From assembly GCF_026672545.1 (NCBI RefSeq), contig NZ_JAPPRJ010000001.1, positions 186,001 through 250,000 on the forward strand: DNA of 64,000 nucleotides, written 5' to 3'. Positions 1-9,723 of the stretch are shown here, piece after piece. The translations under genes were made by a program, and so were the position numbers. The notes beneath the pieces were generated by a model that ran no database searches, was not told the DNA's origin, and saw only the letters and a program-made list of their open reading frames with translations. Each line of letters opens with the position of its first letter. Position 1 is the stretch's first letter. Source of the DNA: Rhizobium sp. SL86 (lineage in GTDB: Bacteria > Pseudomonadota > Alphaproteobacteria > Rhizobiales > Rhizobiaceae).

Positions 1-2
1 TT

Positions 3-119
3 TTGCTCGATGAACCGCTGACGCTGATGCAGATCGCCGGGGGTGCGGTGATCATCGCCGGCTGCGCGCTGGTGCTGGGGCTGATGCCGGCCAAGGCAAA
101 AATCCCGCTGCAGCCATAG
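3..119 (+). CDS. EamA/DMT family transporter, C-terminal fragment
   Basis: Only the last 38 codons lie in the window; the gene begins upstream. The visible end is one hydrophobic helix (IAGGAVIIAGCALVLGL) preceded by the short DEPLTLMQ element and followed by a basic tail. That is how the final membrane segment of drug/metabolite transporter (EamA) proteins usually looks. Substrate cannot be inferred from this piece. The stop is followed by about 257 bases before cysS, in which no other gene is evident. Confidence 0.6.
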   Translation: MLDEPLTLMQIAGGAVIIAGCALVLGLMPAKAKIPLQP

Positions 120-376
120 ACCTGGTTACCGCCCGCCCGAGGCAGCACGAATATTTCGTCCGGCACCGGATGAGCGAACATTTCGGCCTTGCCCTCCCCT
201 TGACCACATGCCGGTTCGGGGCCATAAGCTTTGGCCCATGAACACGGCCCTCTGCACCATCTGCGGGATCATTATTCGCTAGCATTTTGCTGGCCGGCCG
301 TTCTCGTCTCTCGAAAACCACAAGAAGACACAGAACCGGTCCGGCCGGTTCCAGTCCGTTTCGGGAGACGATATCG

Positions 377-1762
377 ATGAGCCAGACGCTCAAGCTCTAC
401 AACACGCTGACCCGCGACGAGGCGGTGTTCCAGCCGCTCGACCCGAACAATGTGCGCATGTATGTCTGCGGCCCGACCGTCTATGACTATGCCCATATCG
501 GCAATGCCCGGCCCGTCATCGTTTTCGACGTGTTGTTCCGCCTGCTGCGACACATCTATGGCGAGGCCCATGTCACCTATGCCCGCAACATCACCGACGT
601 GGACGACAAGATCAATGCGCGGGCGCTGCGGGACCATCCAGGCCTTCCCCTGAACGATGCGATCCGCGCCGTCACCGAACGCACGGAGCAGCAATTCCAG
701 GCGGATGTGAAGGCGCTCGGCTGCCTGGAGCCGACGGTGCAGCCGCGCGCGACCGACAATATTGCCCAGATGATCGCCATCATCGAAAAGCTGATCGCCC
801 GTGGCCATGCCTATGCGGCGGAAGGCGAAGTGTTGTTCGACACCCGCTCGATGAGCGATTACGGCCAGCTTTCCAAACGCCCGCTCGACGAGCAGCAGGC
901 GGGCGCGCGTATCGCGGTTGACGCGCACAAGAAGAACCCCGGCGATTTCGTGCTGTGGAAGGCGTCCGGCCACAACGAACCCGGCTGGGAAAGCCCCTGG
1001 GGCCGCGGCCGCCCCGGCTGGCATATCGAATGCTCGGCGATGAGCGCGCGCTATCTCGGAGAAGTCTTCGACATCCATGGCGGCGGGCTCGACCTGATCT
1101 TCCCGCACCACGAAAACGAGATCGCGCAATCGCGCTGCGCGCACGGCACGCATGTGATGGCAAATGTGTGGATGCACAACGGCTTCGTGCAGGTGGAAGG
1201 CCGAAAGATGTCGAAGTCGGACGGCAATTTCGTCACCATCAACGAGCTTCTGGAGACCGAGACCTTTGGCGGGCGCAAATGGCCGGGCGAAGTGCTGCGG
1301 CTCGCCATGCTGATGACGCATTATCGCGAGCCGATCGATTTTTCGGTGAAGCGGTTGGAGGAGGCGGAGAACCTGCTGGCGAAATGGCCTGTGGCCGAGG
1401 CTGGCGGCGCTGAACCGGACGAGAGCGTGCTCGACGCGCTTTCGGACGACCTCAACACGGTCCCCGCCATCCAGGCGCTGCATGCCCTGGCCCAGGCCTC
1501 GCACAGCGATCCGGACGCCAGGGCCCGCTTCGCCGCCTCGGCCGATCTGCTTGGCCTCTTGCCGAAGCCCGTGGAGGTGGATGAAGCCATTGCCGCCGGC
1601 ATCGATGCGCTGGTCGAGATGCGGCTTGAACTGCTCAAAGCCAAAAACTTCGCCGAGGCCGACCGCATCCGCAACGAACTGGCGGAAAAGGGCATCCAGT
1701 TGAAGGACGGCAAGGATCCCGTAACAGGCGAGCGGGTCACGAGCTGGGAAGTGAAGCGGTAA
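377..1762 (+). CDS. cysS: Cysteinyl-tRNA synthetase
   Basis: This class I aminoacyl-tRNA synthetase charges tRNA-Cys in the cytoplasm. The 461-residue length is normal for the family. The HIGH-type signature HIGNA is at about residues 40-44, just after the CGPTVYD zinc-binding motif. The KMSKS loop ([10 protein letters not shown]) is near residue 277, and the HHENEIAQS region containing further zinc ligands lies before it. The reading frame is open further upstream. The ATG at 377 was chosen because the protein then begins directly with the conserved [10 protein letters not shown] start and is preceded by a GGGAGA ribosome site. It stands alone; a repeat patch follows. Confidence 0.97.
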   Translation: MSQTLKLYNTLTRDEAVFQPLDPNNVRMYVCGPTVYDYAHIGNARPVIVFDVLFRLLRHIYGEAHVTYARNITDVDDKINARALRDHPGLPLNDAIRAVTERTEQQFQADVKALGCLEPTVQPRATDNIAQMIAIIEKLIARGHAYAAEGEVLFDTRSMSDYGQLSKRPLDEQQAGARIAVDAHKKNPGDFVLWKASGHNEPGWESPWGRGRPGWHIECSAMSARYLGEVFDIHGGGLDLIFPHHENEIAQSRCAHGTHVMANVWMHNGFVQVEGRKMSKSDGNFVTINELLETETFGGRKWPGEVLRLAMLMTHYREPIDFSVKRLEEAENLLAKWPVAEAGGAEPDESVLDALSDDLNTVPAIQALHALAQASHSDPDARARFAASADLLGLLPKPVEVDEAIAAGIDALVEMRLELLKAKNFAEADRIRNELAEKGIQLKDGKDPVTGERVTSWEVKR

Positions 1763-1782
1763 CATGGCTGTCCCGCCGCGCC

Positions 1783-2076
1783 ATACCCCCCTCTGCCCTG
1801 CCGGGCATCTCCCCCACACGGGGGGAGATCGGGATGCCGCGCGCGCTCTGCCTCAATTGATGCGGCGTCTGATGGGCTGGACTGCAGCAACAGGCTTGCA
1901 CCGCCCGTTAGCCAGCGCTTTGCCCTTTGCGGGACAGTCTGTGTTCAACGGGCTTCGACATCGGCCATCGAACAGATCCCCCGCATCTCACCGCGCAAAT
2001 TGGGGAAGAGCGGATGCCGTTCTGCCAATCTCCCCCCGTGTGGGGGAGATGTCCGGCAGGACAGAGGGGGGTACCC
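1783..2076. repeat. Paired inverted palindromic repeat, unit A
   Basis: A forward arm (1783-1861) and a reverse-complement arm (2011-2076) enclose about 150 bases. Each arm has a CCCCCTCTG(G/C)CCTGCCGG block followed by a perfect hairpin, ATCTCCCCC-loop-GGGGGAGAT. The forward loop region reads ACAC and the reverse arm carries its exact complement GTGT. The design resembles rhizobial intergenic mosaic elements (RIME-like), which are multicopy and lack genes. The central spacer holds no recognisable gene, although a frame from 1764 stays open through it into the DUF559 gene. Confidence 0.8.
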
Positions 2077-2165
2077 CGCGGCACAACGTCGAGACAGCTT
2101 CGCTTGCAACTTTTCGCTGCAAGGAGCAGTCTGCCGCAACGTCCACCCTGTTACCGTCACGCGCT

Positions 2166-2531
2166 ATGTCCCATACGCCGATTCCGCCTCAGCGTCGTGC
2201 CAATGCCAAACGCATGCGCAAGGCGATGACCGAAGCGGAGCTGAAGCTCTGGAATGCGGTGCGCGCCCATCGGCTCGAAGGCCTTGGCTTCAGACGACAG
2301 GTTCCCATTGCTGACTATATCGTTGACTTTGCCTGTCCGGATGAACGGCTGATTGTTGAGCTGGATGGCAGCCAGCATTCTGACGACCAAGCCATCCGTT
2401 ATGACGCCGCCAGAACGGCACGGCTGGAAGCCGATGGATGGACGGTGCTGCGCTTCTGGAATGATGACGTTCTGAAGGATCTCGACGCAGTTTGCCTCCA
2501 CATCCTGACCGTCATCGGGAGGGTGCGCTGA
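2166..2531 (+). CDS. DUF559 (Vsr-like) endonuclease domain protein
   Basis: This 121-residue protein matches the DUF559 family, which shares the very-short-patch-repair/PD-(D/E)xK nuclease fold. The basic N-terminus (PPQRRANAKRMRKAMTEAE) leads into LWNAVRAHRLEGLGFRRQ. The predicted catalytic core follows as DFACPDERLIVELDGSQH (about residues 54-71), and the C-terminus has the usual WTVLRFWNDDVL. The function of stand-alone members is not established; nuclease activity is inferred from the fold. The frame is open back to 1764, but the ATG at 2166 gives the normal family N-terminus and excludes repeat sequence. Repeat units A and B flank the gene closely on both sides. Confidence 0.85.
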   Translation: MSHTPIPPQRRANAKRMRKAMTEAELKLWNAVRAHRLEGLGFRRQVPIADYIVDFACPDERLIVELDGSQHSDDQAIRYDAARTARLEADGWTVLRFWNDDVLKDLDAVCLHILTVIGRVR

Positions 2532-2552
2532 TGGGAGTCTACGGCGGGCTTG

Positions 2553-2790
2553 GTACCCCCCTCTGCCCTGCCGGGCATCTCCCCCTCAAGGGGGGAGATC
2601 GGGATGCCGCGCGCGCTTTGCCTCCAATGATGCTTCGAAGAAAGGGGGCCGCCGCCAACACGCATGGTGTCCTCCATCCATCGTTGCATTCCTCGGCCGC
2701 TGATAGCGGGGTTCGGGGCAGTGCGTCTGCCGTTCTGCCAATCTCCCCCCTTGAGGGGGAGATGTCCGGCAGGCCAGAGGGGGGTATCCC
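2553..2790. repeat. Paired inverted palindromic repeat, unit B
   Basis: The forward arm (2553-2632) is nearly the same as unit A's forward arm over about 78 bases, including the tail GATGCCGCGCGCGCT. The reverse arm (2723-2790) matches unit A's reverse arm. The hairpin loop differs: TCAA in the forward arm and its exact complement TTGA in the reverse arm. The unit starts 21 bases after the DUF559 stop and ends about 20 bases before the next start codon. No gene is seen within it. Confidence 0.8.
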
Positions 2791-2811
2791 ACCCACCAAC
2801 AGGAGGGCCGC

Positions 2812-3291
2812 ATGAGCGAGATCCACACCGGCGGCTGCCAGTGCGGCGCGATCCGTTTTCGGATGGAGGGCATGCCGAAGGATGTGTCGGTCTGCCACTG
2901 TCGCATGTGCCAGAAGGCGTTCGGCGCCTATTATGCGCCGCTGGTGGCGGTCGGCACCGCGAAGGTGACGTGGACGCGCGGCCAACCGAAACGCTTTGCC
3001 TCCTCGAATTTCGTCCTGCGCGGTTTCTGCGAGAATTGCGGCACGCCACTGACCTATGAGGCGCCGGATGGGCTGTCGCTTGCGGCCGGCGCCTTTGATG
3101 ATCCTGCCCGCCTGCCGCCGACCCTGCAGTTCGGCATCGAATGCCGGCTCGCCTTTGCCGATCAGATCCCTTCGCTGCCGGCACGCGCCACGCTGGATGA
3201 TCTCGACGACGCGCCCTTCCTGCCGGATGTCGTGTCCTACCAGCATCCGGATCACGACACCGCCGACTGGCCAACGGAGGGACGGTCATGA
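2812..3291 (+). CDS. GFA-family zinc protein
   Basis: This 159-residue protein belongs to the family named for glutathione-dependent formaldehyde-activating enzyme (Gfa/CENP-V fold). It shows all the zinc-binding cysteine clusters: GGCQCGAIRF at residues 8-17, CHCRMCQKA near residue 28 and ENCGTPLTY near residue 74. Most family members are not shown to act on formaldehyde, so substrate and catalytic role stay open. Start 2812 follows an AGGAGGG ribosome site at a good distance. The stop codon overlaps the start of a 39-codon gene (ATGA), so the two are translationally coupled. A paralogue lies 125 bases further on. Confidence 0.9.
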   Translation: MSEIHTGGCQCGAIRFRMEGMPKDVSVCHCRMCQKAFGAYYAPLVAVGTAKVTWTRGQPKRFASSNFVLRGFCENCGTPLTYEAPDGLSLAAGAFDDPARLPPTLQFGIECRLAFADQIPSLPARATLDDLDDAPFLPDVVSYQHPDHDTADWPTEGRS

Positions 3292-3407
3292 CGGAGCCCA
3301 AACCCGATATGAAGATGCCGAAATGGCTGCTTTATGGCCTGATCGCCAAGGGCGTTCTGGTGGCCGCCATCACCATCGGCATCGTTCTTTACGTCAGCCT
3401 GAGATAG
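3288..3407 (+). CDS. Small single-span membrane peptide (39 aa)
   Basis: This short frame starts with ATG in an ATGA overlap with the preceding GFA gene and ends ten bases before the second GFA gene. The product has a charged N-terminus (MTEPKPDMKMPK) and one hydrophobic stretch of about 20 residues (WLLYGLIAKGVLVAAITIGI) near its C-terminus, so a single membrane helix is likely. I do not recognise a family. Position and coupling argue that it is a real gene in one transcript with the two GFA genes; a role anchoring or partnering them would be a guess. Confidence 0.65.
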   Translation: MTEPKPDMKMPKWLLYGLIAKGVLVAAITIGIVLYVSLR

Positions 3408-3416
3408 GAGAGCGGC

Positions 3417-4839
<1,423 letters not shown>

Positions 4840-4846
4840 GGACTGA

Positions 4847-5018
4847 ATACCCCCTCTGGCCTGCCGGCCATCTCCCCCACAAGGGGGGGAGACCGGCAGA
4901 ACGGCTGCTGCCTCACCCAGCCACGTCTCCCGGACGTGGCCCCTTCAAACTGGGCAGGACGGCGCCGCAATGGGTCTCCCCCCTTGTGGGGGAGATGGCC
5001 GGTAGGCCAGAGGGGGAA
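4847..5018. repeat. Paired inverted palindromic repeat, unit C
   Basis: The forward arm (4847-4905) and reverse arm (4969-5018) show the same CCCCTCTGGCCTGCCGGCCAT block and CTCCCCC hairpin as units A and B. The loops are ACAA and TTGT, again complementary within the pair but different from the other pairs. The forward hairpin has one extra G on one side. The forward arm continues GGCAGAACGGC, a stretch also found next to the reverse arms of A and B. It lies between pip and cimA and contains no gene. Confidence 0.78.
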
Positions 5019-5055
5019 GCTATACGGCAGACGGCGGCCAGGGAGCGGCACGGAC

Positions 5056-6672
5056 ATGACACGCGAAAAGATCACCCTCTTCGACACCACGTTGCGCGAC
5101 GGGCAGCAGACGCCCGGCGTGGATTTTTCCGTCGAAGACAAGATTGCCATCACCAAACTGCTCGACGACTTCGGCATCGATTACATTGAGGGTGGTTATC
5201 CGGGCGCCAATCCGACCGACACCGCCTTCTTCGGCCAGAAGCGCACGCGGGCCGCAAAATTCGTGGCCTTCGGCATGACGAAGCGCGCCGGCGTCTCGGC
5301 TGCCAACGATCCAGGGCTTGCAGCACTTTTGCAGTCGAAAAGCGACGTGATCTGTCTTGTGGCGAAAAGCTGGGATTACCATGTGCGCGTCGCGCTCGGC
5401 TGTTCCAACGAAGAAAACCTTGAGTCGATCCGCGACAGCGTCGAGGCGGTGATCGCCTCCGGCCGCGAGGCAATGATCGATTGCGAGCATTTCTTCGACG
5501 GCTACAAAGCCAATCCGGATTATGCGCTGGCCTGCGCCAAAGCGGCTTACGAGGCCGGCGCCCGCTGGGTGGTTTTGTGCGACACCAATGGCGGCAGCCA
5601 GCCCGCCGAGGTGCGCGAGATCGTCTCCGCCGTCATCGCCGCCGGCATTCCGGGCGATCATCTCGGCATCCACGCGCATGACGATACCGGCCAGGCGATT
5701 GCCAATTCGCTGGCCGCCGTGGAAGCCGGCGTGCGGCAGATCCAGGGCACGCTGAACGGCATCGGCGAACGCTGCGGCAATGCCAATCTCGTGACGCTGA
5801 TCCCGACGCTTTCACTGAAGCCCGCCTATAACGAGCGTTTCGAAACGAGCATCGATCGCGAGCGCCTGACCGGGCTGACAGGCCTCTCGCATGCCTTCGA
5901 TGAATTGCTCAACCGCTCGCCCAACCATCAGAGCCCTTACGTCGGGGCGTCCGCCTTCGCCACCAAGGCCGGCATCCATGCGTCTGCCCTGCTCAAGGAC
6001 CCGCGCACCTATGAACATGTGGTGCCGGAAAGTGTTGGCAACCTGCGCAAGGTCATGGTCTCGGACCAGGGCGGCAAGTCGAACTTCCTCAACGAATTGA
6101 AGCGCCGCGGCATCGAGGTTGGCAAGGATGATCCGCGCCTCGACAAGCTGATCACCATCGTCAAGGAGCGTGAGGCGGAAGGTTATGCCTATGAGGGCGC
6201 CGATGCGAGTTTCGAACTGCTCGCCCGCCGCACGCTCGGCACCATCCCGACTTTTTTCGAGATCGACGGTTTCCGCGTCATGGTGGAACGCCGTTTCGAT
6301 GCGAACGGCATGCTGAAGACCGTCTCGGAGGCGGTGGTGCGGCTCGTCATCGATGGCGAGCGGGTGATGTCGGTCGCCGAAGGTGACGGCCCGGTCAACG
6401 CGCTCGATCTGGCGCTGCGCAAGGATCTCGGTAAGTTCAACCGGGAGATCGAGGACCTCGAACTGGCCGACTTCAAGGTGCGGATCCTGAACGGCGGCAC
6501 CGAGGCCGTGACCCGCGTCCTGATCGAATCCATGGATGGCGACGGCACCCGCTGGTGGACGGTCGGCGTGTCGGAAAACATCATCGACGCCTCATTCCAG
6601 GCGCTGATCGATTCGATCGTCTACAAGCTGATGAAGAACCGCCACATGGCGGGGCGTCTTGCGGCGGAATGA
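5056..6672 (+). CDS. cimA: (R)-citramalate synthase
   Basis: The enzyme condenses acetyl-CoA with pyruvate to citramalate, the first step of the threonine-independent route to 2-oxobutyrate and isoleucine. The HMGL-like TIM barrel starts with DTTLRDGQQTPG at about residues 9-20. HAHDDTGQAIANS and the ERCGNANL motif follow in the order seen in the LeuA/CimA superfamily, and a C-terminal regulatory (LeuA dimer) domain follows the barrel. The length, 538 residues, matches the CimA subfamily better than LeuA. The frame is open upstream through the repeat, but ATG 5056 begins the conserved N-terminus. Its stop abuts the convergent methyltransferase stop. Confidence 0.88.
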   Translation: MTREKITLFDTTLRDGQQTPGVDFSVEDKIAITKLLDDFGIDYIEGGYPGANPTDTAFFGQKRTRAAKFVAFGMTKRAGVSAANDPGLAALLQSKSDVICLVAKSWDYHVRVALGCSNEENLESIRDSVEAVIASGREAMIDCEHFFDGYKANPDYALACAKAAYEAGARWVVLCDTNGGSQPAEVREIVSAVIAAGIPGDHLGIHAHDDTGQAIANSLAAVEAGVRQIQGTLNGIGERCGNANLVTLIPTLSLKPAYNERFETSIDRERLTGLTGLSHAFDELLNRSPNHQSPYVGASAFATKAGIHASALLKDPRTYEHVVPESVGNLRKVMVSDQGGKSNFLNELKRRGIEVGKDDPRLDKLITIVKEREAEGYAYEGADASFELLARRTLGTIPTFFEIDGFRVMVERRFDANGMLKTVSEAVVRLVIDGERVMSVAEGDGPVNALDLALRKDLGKFNREIEDLELADFKVRILNGGTEAVTRVLIESMDGDGTRWWTVGVSENIIDASFQALIDSIVYKLMKNRHMAGRLAAE

Positions 6673-7551
6673 TCAGAGCATGTCGAAGGAGAGGCCCCAG
6701 CCCTCCTCGCCATACCATTCCTGCGTTCCCGGGCTGCCGCCCCAGCGCAGGCTGCGGATTTTTGCGTGCCCTCCGCTGCGGAAGGCGCGCATCAGGCCTT
6801 CGTGGCGGCCCGGCACCTCGTCCAGCCCCTCGGCCCAGACGAAGCTGACGCCTTGCAGGAAACGCGCTTCGAAACCCGCCGTCCGGCGTTCGATCATCAG
6901 CATGCCGGCGCGGGCCGTCACGCCGGTGCGGCCGCCGGCGGCATCCTGAGCCGGGACACCGAAGGGAAAGATCAGCCGACCGTTGAGATAGAGGTTTTCC
7001 ACCCAGCGCGCCGGCGGATGATCGAGCGCGAAGTTGACGTAGATGACGTCCGCCTTCGCCGCAGACTTCACCGGCGGCCAGTCGAAGGCGCTGCCATGCA
7101 CCACCTGCACCTGGTCGTAGGGTTTGAGCGCCGCCCGCGCCATCTCGGCCAGTTTCGCGTCATATTCCACCGCCGTCACCTGGCCGGACGGGCCGACGAG
7201 TTCAGCCAGGATCGCCGAATAATAACCGCTGCCGGCCCCCAGATGCACAACATGCTCACCCTCCTGAACGCCCGCCTTGTGCAGGAGACCGACATGCAGG
7301 GCCGGGCTGCCATTGTTGACGGCGCGCGCCATGTCGAGCCCGACCAGCACATCCTGGTAAAGCACCAGCGGATCGTTGGAGGGCATTGCGCGGTACCCTT
7401 CCTGATCACGGATGTACCAGGGCGGCGGTCCGGCAAAGTCCTCGCGCGGCACGCGGGCAAAGGCGCTCATCAGCCGCTCGTCCCGTTCGACAAACGCGCG
7501 TGCCAGCATCTGCTGGGCATAAAGGCGGCGATGGATGGGGCTGTCGCTCAT
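6673..7551 (-). CDS. Protein-L-isoaspartate O-methyltransferase-like protein
   Basis: This 292-residue SAM-dependent methyltransferase resembles Pcm. The SAM-binding motif I is HLGAGSGYYSAILAELVG near residue 100, followed by VTAVEYDAKLAEMAR. The N-terminal region VPREDFAGPPPWYIRDQEGYRAM corresponds to the Pcm segment that precedes the fold. It is longer than typical Pcm (about 210 residues) and lacks an obvious close match to the repair enzyme's C-terminus, so the substrate may not be isoaspartate. It converges on cimA with no bases between the stops. Confidence 0.72.
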   Translation of the reverse strand: MSDSPIHRRLYAQQMLARAFVERDERLMSAFARVPREDFAGPPPWYIRDQEGYRAMPSNDPLVLYQDVLVGLDMARAVNNGSPALHVGLLHKAGVQEGEHVVHLGAGSGYYSAILAELVGPSGQVTAVEYDAKLAEMARAALKPYDQVQVVHGSAFDWPPVKSAAKADVIYVNFALDHPPARWVENLYLNGRLIFPFGVPAQDAAGGRTGVTARAGMLMIERRTAGFEARFLQGVSFVWAEGLDEVPGRHEGLMRAFRSGGHAKIRSLRWGGSPGTQEWYGEEGWGLSFDML

Positions 7552-7687
7552 GTACGCTTCCCGTCTTGGACACCAATGCTGAGAACGTGTCGGATGAACG
7601 GCATTGATGCAAGCACCAAACGAATGAATTGGCAGCCACGACCATTCCGGCCTAAGGAGAGCCGCATCAGCAAAGGGTCATGAACCG

Positions 7688-8599
7688 ATGGCGACAAACA
7701 ATGCACCTTCCATGCCACAGACCGGCGACACGCCGCAGGGTTTTGCCTATGCGCTGGCCGCCTATGGAATCTGGGGGATCCTGCCGCTTTATCTGAAGGC
7801 ACTCGGCCATCTTTCGCCCGTCGAGGTTCTGGCCCACCGCGTCGTCTGGTCGTTGCCGTTTGCTGCACTGATCCTGCTGGTGACACGCCGGTTCGGTGAC
7901 ATCAAAGACGCCCTGCGCTCGCCGCGCACCATGGTGATGGCAGCGGTCACCGCCACGCTGATCACCATCAACTGGGTCACCTATGTCTATGCGGTCGGCT
8001 CGGGCCACGCGATCGAGGGCGCGCTCGGTTATTTCATCAATCCGCTGTTCAGCATCCTGCTCGGCTCGATCCTCTTGAAAGAACGGCTGGCGCCGGTTCA
8101 GATGGCGGCAATTGCGCTTGCCTTCGTTGCCGTCGGCATTCTCACCTGGGATGCCGGTCGCCTGCCGTGGATCTCGCTGACGCTGACCTTCAGCTGGGGT
8201 ATCTACGCGCTCCTGCGCAAGACGCTGCCGGTCGGAGCCAACCAGGGTTTCTTCCTGGAGGTCGCGATCCTCAGCATCGCCGCCCTGCCCTACATCCTGT
8301 GGCTGGAGGCAAACGGCAGCGGCCATTTTACCCATGGCACGACCACCGACACCTGGCTTCTCGCCGCCGCGGGTCTTGCGACCGCCGTGCCGCTGATGAT
8401 CTATGCCAATGCGGCGAAACGGTTGCGCCTCTCCACCATCGGCATCATGCAATACATCACGCCAACCATCATCTTCCTGATCGCCGTGTTCGTGTTCCAC
8501 GAGCCGATGAACCCGGTGAAACTCTTCGCCTTCGTGTTGATCTGGTCGGCGCTGGCGCTCTACACCCTGTCCATGCTGAAGACCTACCGGTCCCGTTGA
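7688..8599 (+). CDS. rarD: RarD-type EamA permease
   Basis: This 303-residue inner-membrane protein has about ten hydrophobic segments. Its N-terminus, GFAYALAAYGIWGILPLYLKAL followed by EVLAHRVVWSLPF, is the hallmark of RarD (chloramphenicol-sensitive protein) within the drug/metabolite transporter superfamily. The physiological substrate is not established. The conserved interior NWVTYVYAVGSGHAIEGALGYFINPL supports the call. A cupin gene follows 23 bases later on the same strand. Confidence 0.9.
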   Translation: MATNNAPSMPQTGDTPQGFAYALAAYGIWGILPLYLKALGHLSPVEVLAHRVVWSLPFAALILLVTRRFGDIKDALRSPRTMVMAAVTATLITINWVTYVYAVGSGHAIEGALGYFINPLFSILLGSILLKERLAPVQMAAIALAFVAVGILTWDAGRLPWISLTLTFSWGIYALLRKTLPVGANQGFFLEVAILSIAALPYILWLEANGSGHFTHGTTTDTWLLAAAGLATAVPLMIYANAAKRLRLSTIGIMQYITPTIIFLIAVFVFHEPMNPVKLFAFVLIWSALALYTLSMLKTYRSR

Positions 8600-8622
8600 A
8601 GCCGCACCCAAAGGACGTTCCC

Positions 8623-8952
8623 ATGCGCATGTCAGATATTCCCTTCGGCACCACCGACTGGGAGGCGATCGAGCGGACCGAACATAGCGGCGAGACCGGC
8701 AGTGCCACCTGGCGCACGCAGCGTTTCGGCGACATCCGTGTTCGCATGGTCGACTATACGCCCGGCTATCTCGCCGACCACTGGTGCGAAAAAGGCCATA
8801 TCCTGCTCTGCCTTGAGGGAGAACTGCTGACGGAGCTGGCCGATGGCCGCACTTTTCTGCTGACACCGGGCATGAGTTACCAGGTGGCCGATGGCGCCGA
8901 ACCGCACCGGTCTTCGACAAAGACCGGCGCAAAACTGTTCATCGTCGATTAA
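8623..8952 (+). CDS. DHCW-motif cupin fold protein
   Basis: This small cupin of 109 residues resembles the family annotated as DHCW-motif cupin fold proteins; here the corresponding residues read DHWC within GYLADHWCEKGHILLCLEGEL. That segment and the later PGMSYQVADGAEPHRS supply histidines of the expected beta-barrel metal site. Function is unknown. It starts with ATG 8623, 23 bases after rarD, and probably shares its transcript. Its stop overlaps the stop of the convergent LOG-family gene by four bases. Confidence 0.8.
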   Translation: MRMSDIPFGTTDWEAIERTEHSGETGSATWRTQRFGDIRVRMVDYTPGYLADHWCEKGHILLCLEGELLTELADGRTFLLTPGMSYQVADGAEPHRSSTKTGAKLFIVD

Positions 8953-9554
8953 AGCTTGGCGATCACCGCCTCGTTGCCGTCATCGACAGCCTCGTCGCCC
9001 CAGGCATCCATGATGGCGGGCACCACCGCGTCGATGTCGTCGATGATCAACGGCTGAACGAGGTTGGCGTGGTGGATGAAGCCTTGCGCCTTCATGTGAT
9101 CGACCAGTTCCAGCATCGGGTTCCAGAAGCCGCCGATATTGGCAAACACCATCGGCTTGCCATGCCGACCGAGCTGCGCCCAGGTCATGATCTCGACGAT
9201 CTCCTCCAGCGTGCCGATACCGCCCGGCAGGGTGACGAAGGCGTCGGCGCGCTCGAACATCGCGTGTTTGCGCTCGTGCATGTCCTTCGTGATGATCAGT
9301 TCGTTCAACTGGCCGAGAGAATGGCGGGTTGCCTCCATGTCGACAAGAAAGTCTGGAATGATTCCCGTCACCTGACCGCCGTTCGACAGCACACCGGACG
9401 CGACCGCGCCCATGATGCCTTTCGTACCGCCACCATAGACGAGTCGCAGGCCATGGGTGGCGATGGACCGGCCCAGCGCACGACCAGCAGCAACATAGGC
9501 AGCGTCACGGCCCGGCTGGGAACCGCAGTAAACACAGATGGATCGAATTGGCAC
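8949..9554 (-). CDS. LOG-family nucleoside 5'-monophosphate phosphoribohydrolase
   Basis: This 201-residue Rossmann-like protein (TIGR00730/LOG) carries the paired family motifs: GGGTKGIMG near residue 41, and PGGIGTLEE near residue 109. Family members release the base from cytokinin riboside monophosphate or related nucleotides. In bacteria the true substrate is often AMP-like, so cytokinin activation is possible but not shown. The start is GTG at 9554, preceded by a GGAG ribosome site. Divergent promoters with the LysM gene share the 169-base gap 9555-9723. Confidence 0.88.
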   Translation of the reverse strand: MPIRSICVYCGSQPGRDAAYVAAGRALGRSIATHGLRLVYGGGTKGIMGAVASGVLSNGGQVTGIIPDFLVDMEATRHSLGQLNELIITKDMHERKHAMFERADAFVTLPGGIGTLEEIVEIMTWAQLGRHGKPMVFANIGGFWNPMLELVDHMKAQGFIHHANLVQPLIIDDIDAVVPAIMDAWGDEAVDDGNEAVIAKL

Positions 9555-9723
9555 AGGATTCTCCGTATTGCATCATGTCCGGTCTCCAAAAGAGTCGCCG
9601 GACGTGTAAAAGTGACGGGAAATCAAGCATCGGGCAAGCGCAAAAGCCCCGGGAAACCTTGTTAACGCAGCGTGAAACCTGTAATTCCTGTTCTATCGAC
9701 GGTATTCCGTCTGGAGAGATCTG

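Noticed and set aside
272..1819. 515-codon minus-strand frame across cysS
   Set aside because: Antisense to an unmistakable cysteinyl-tRNA synthetase; no family features.
1764..2165. N-terminal extension of the DUF559 gene
   Set aside because: The extension is translated repeat sequence; the family N-terminus begins at ATG 2166.
1783..2790. CRISPR array
   Set aside because: The repeats are inverted pairs with stem loops and irregular spacing, and no cas gene is present.
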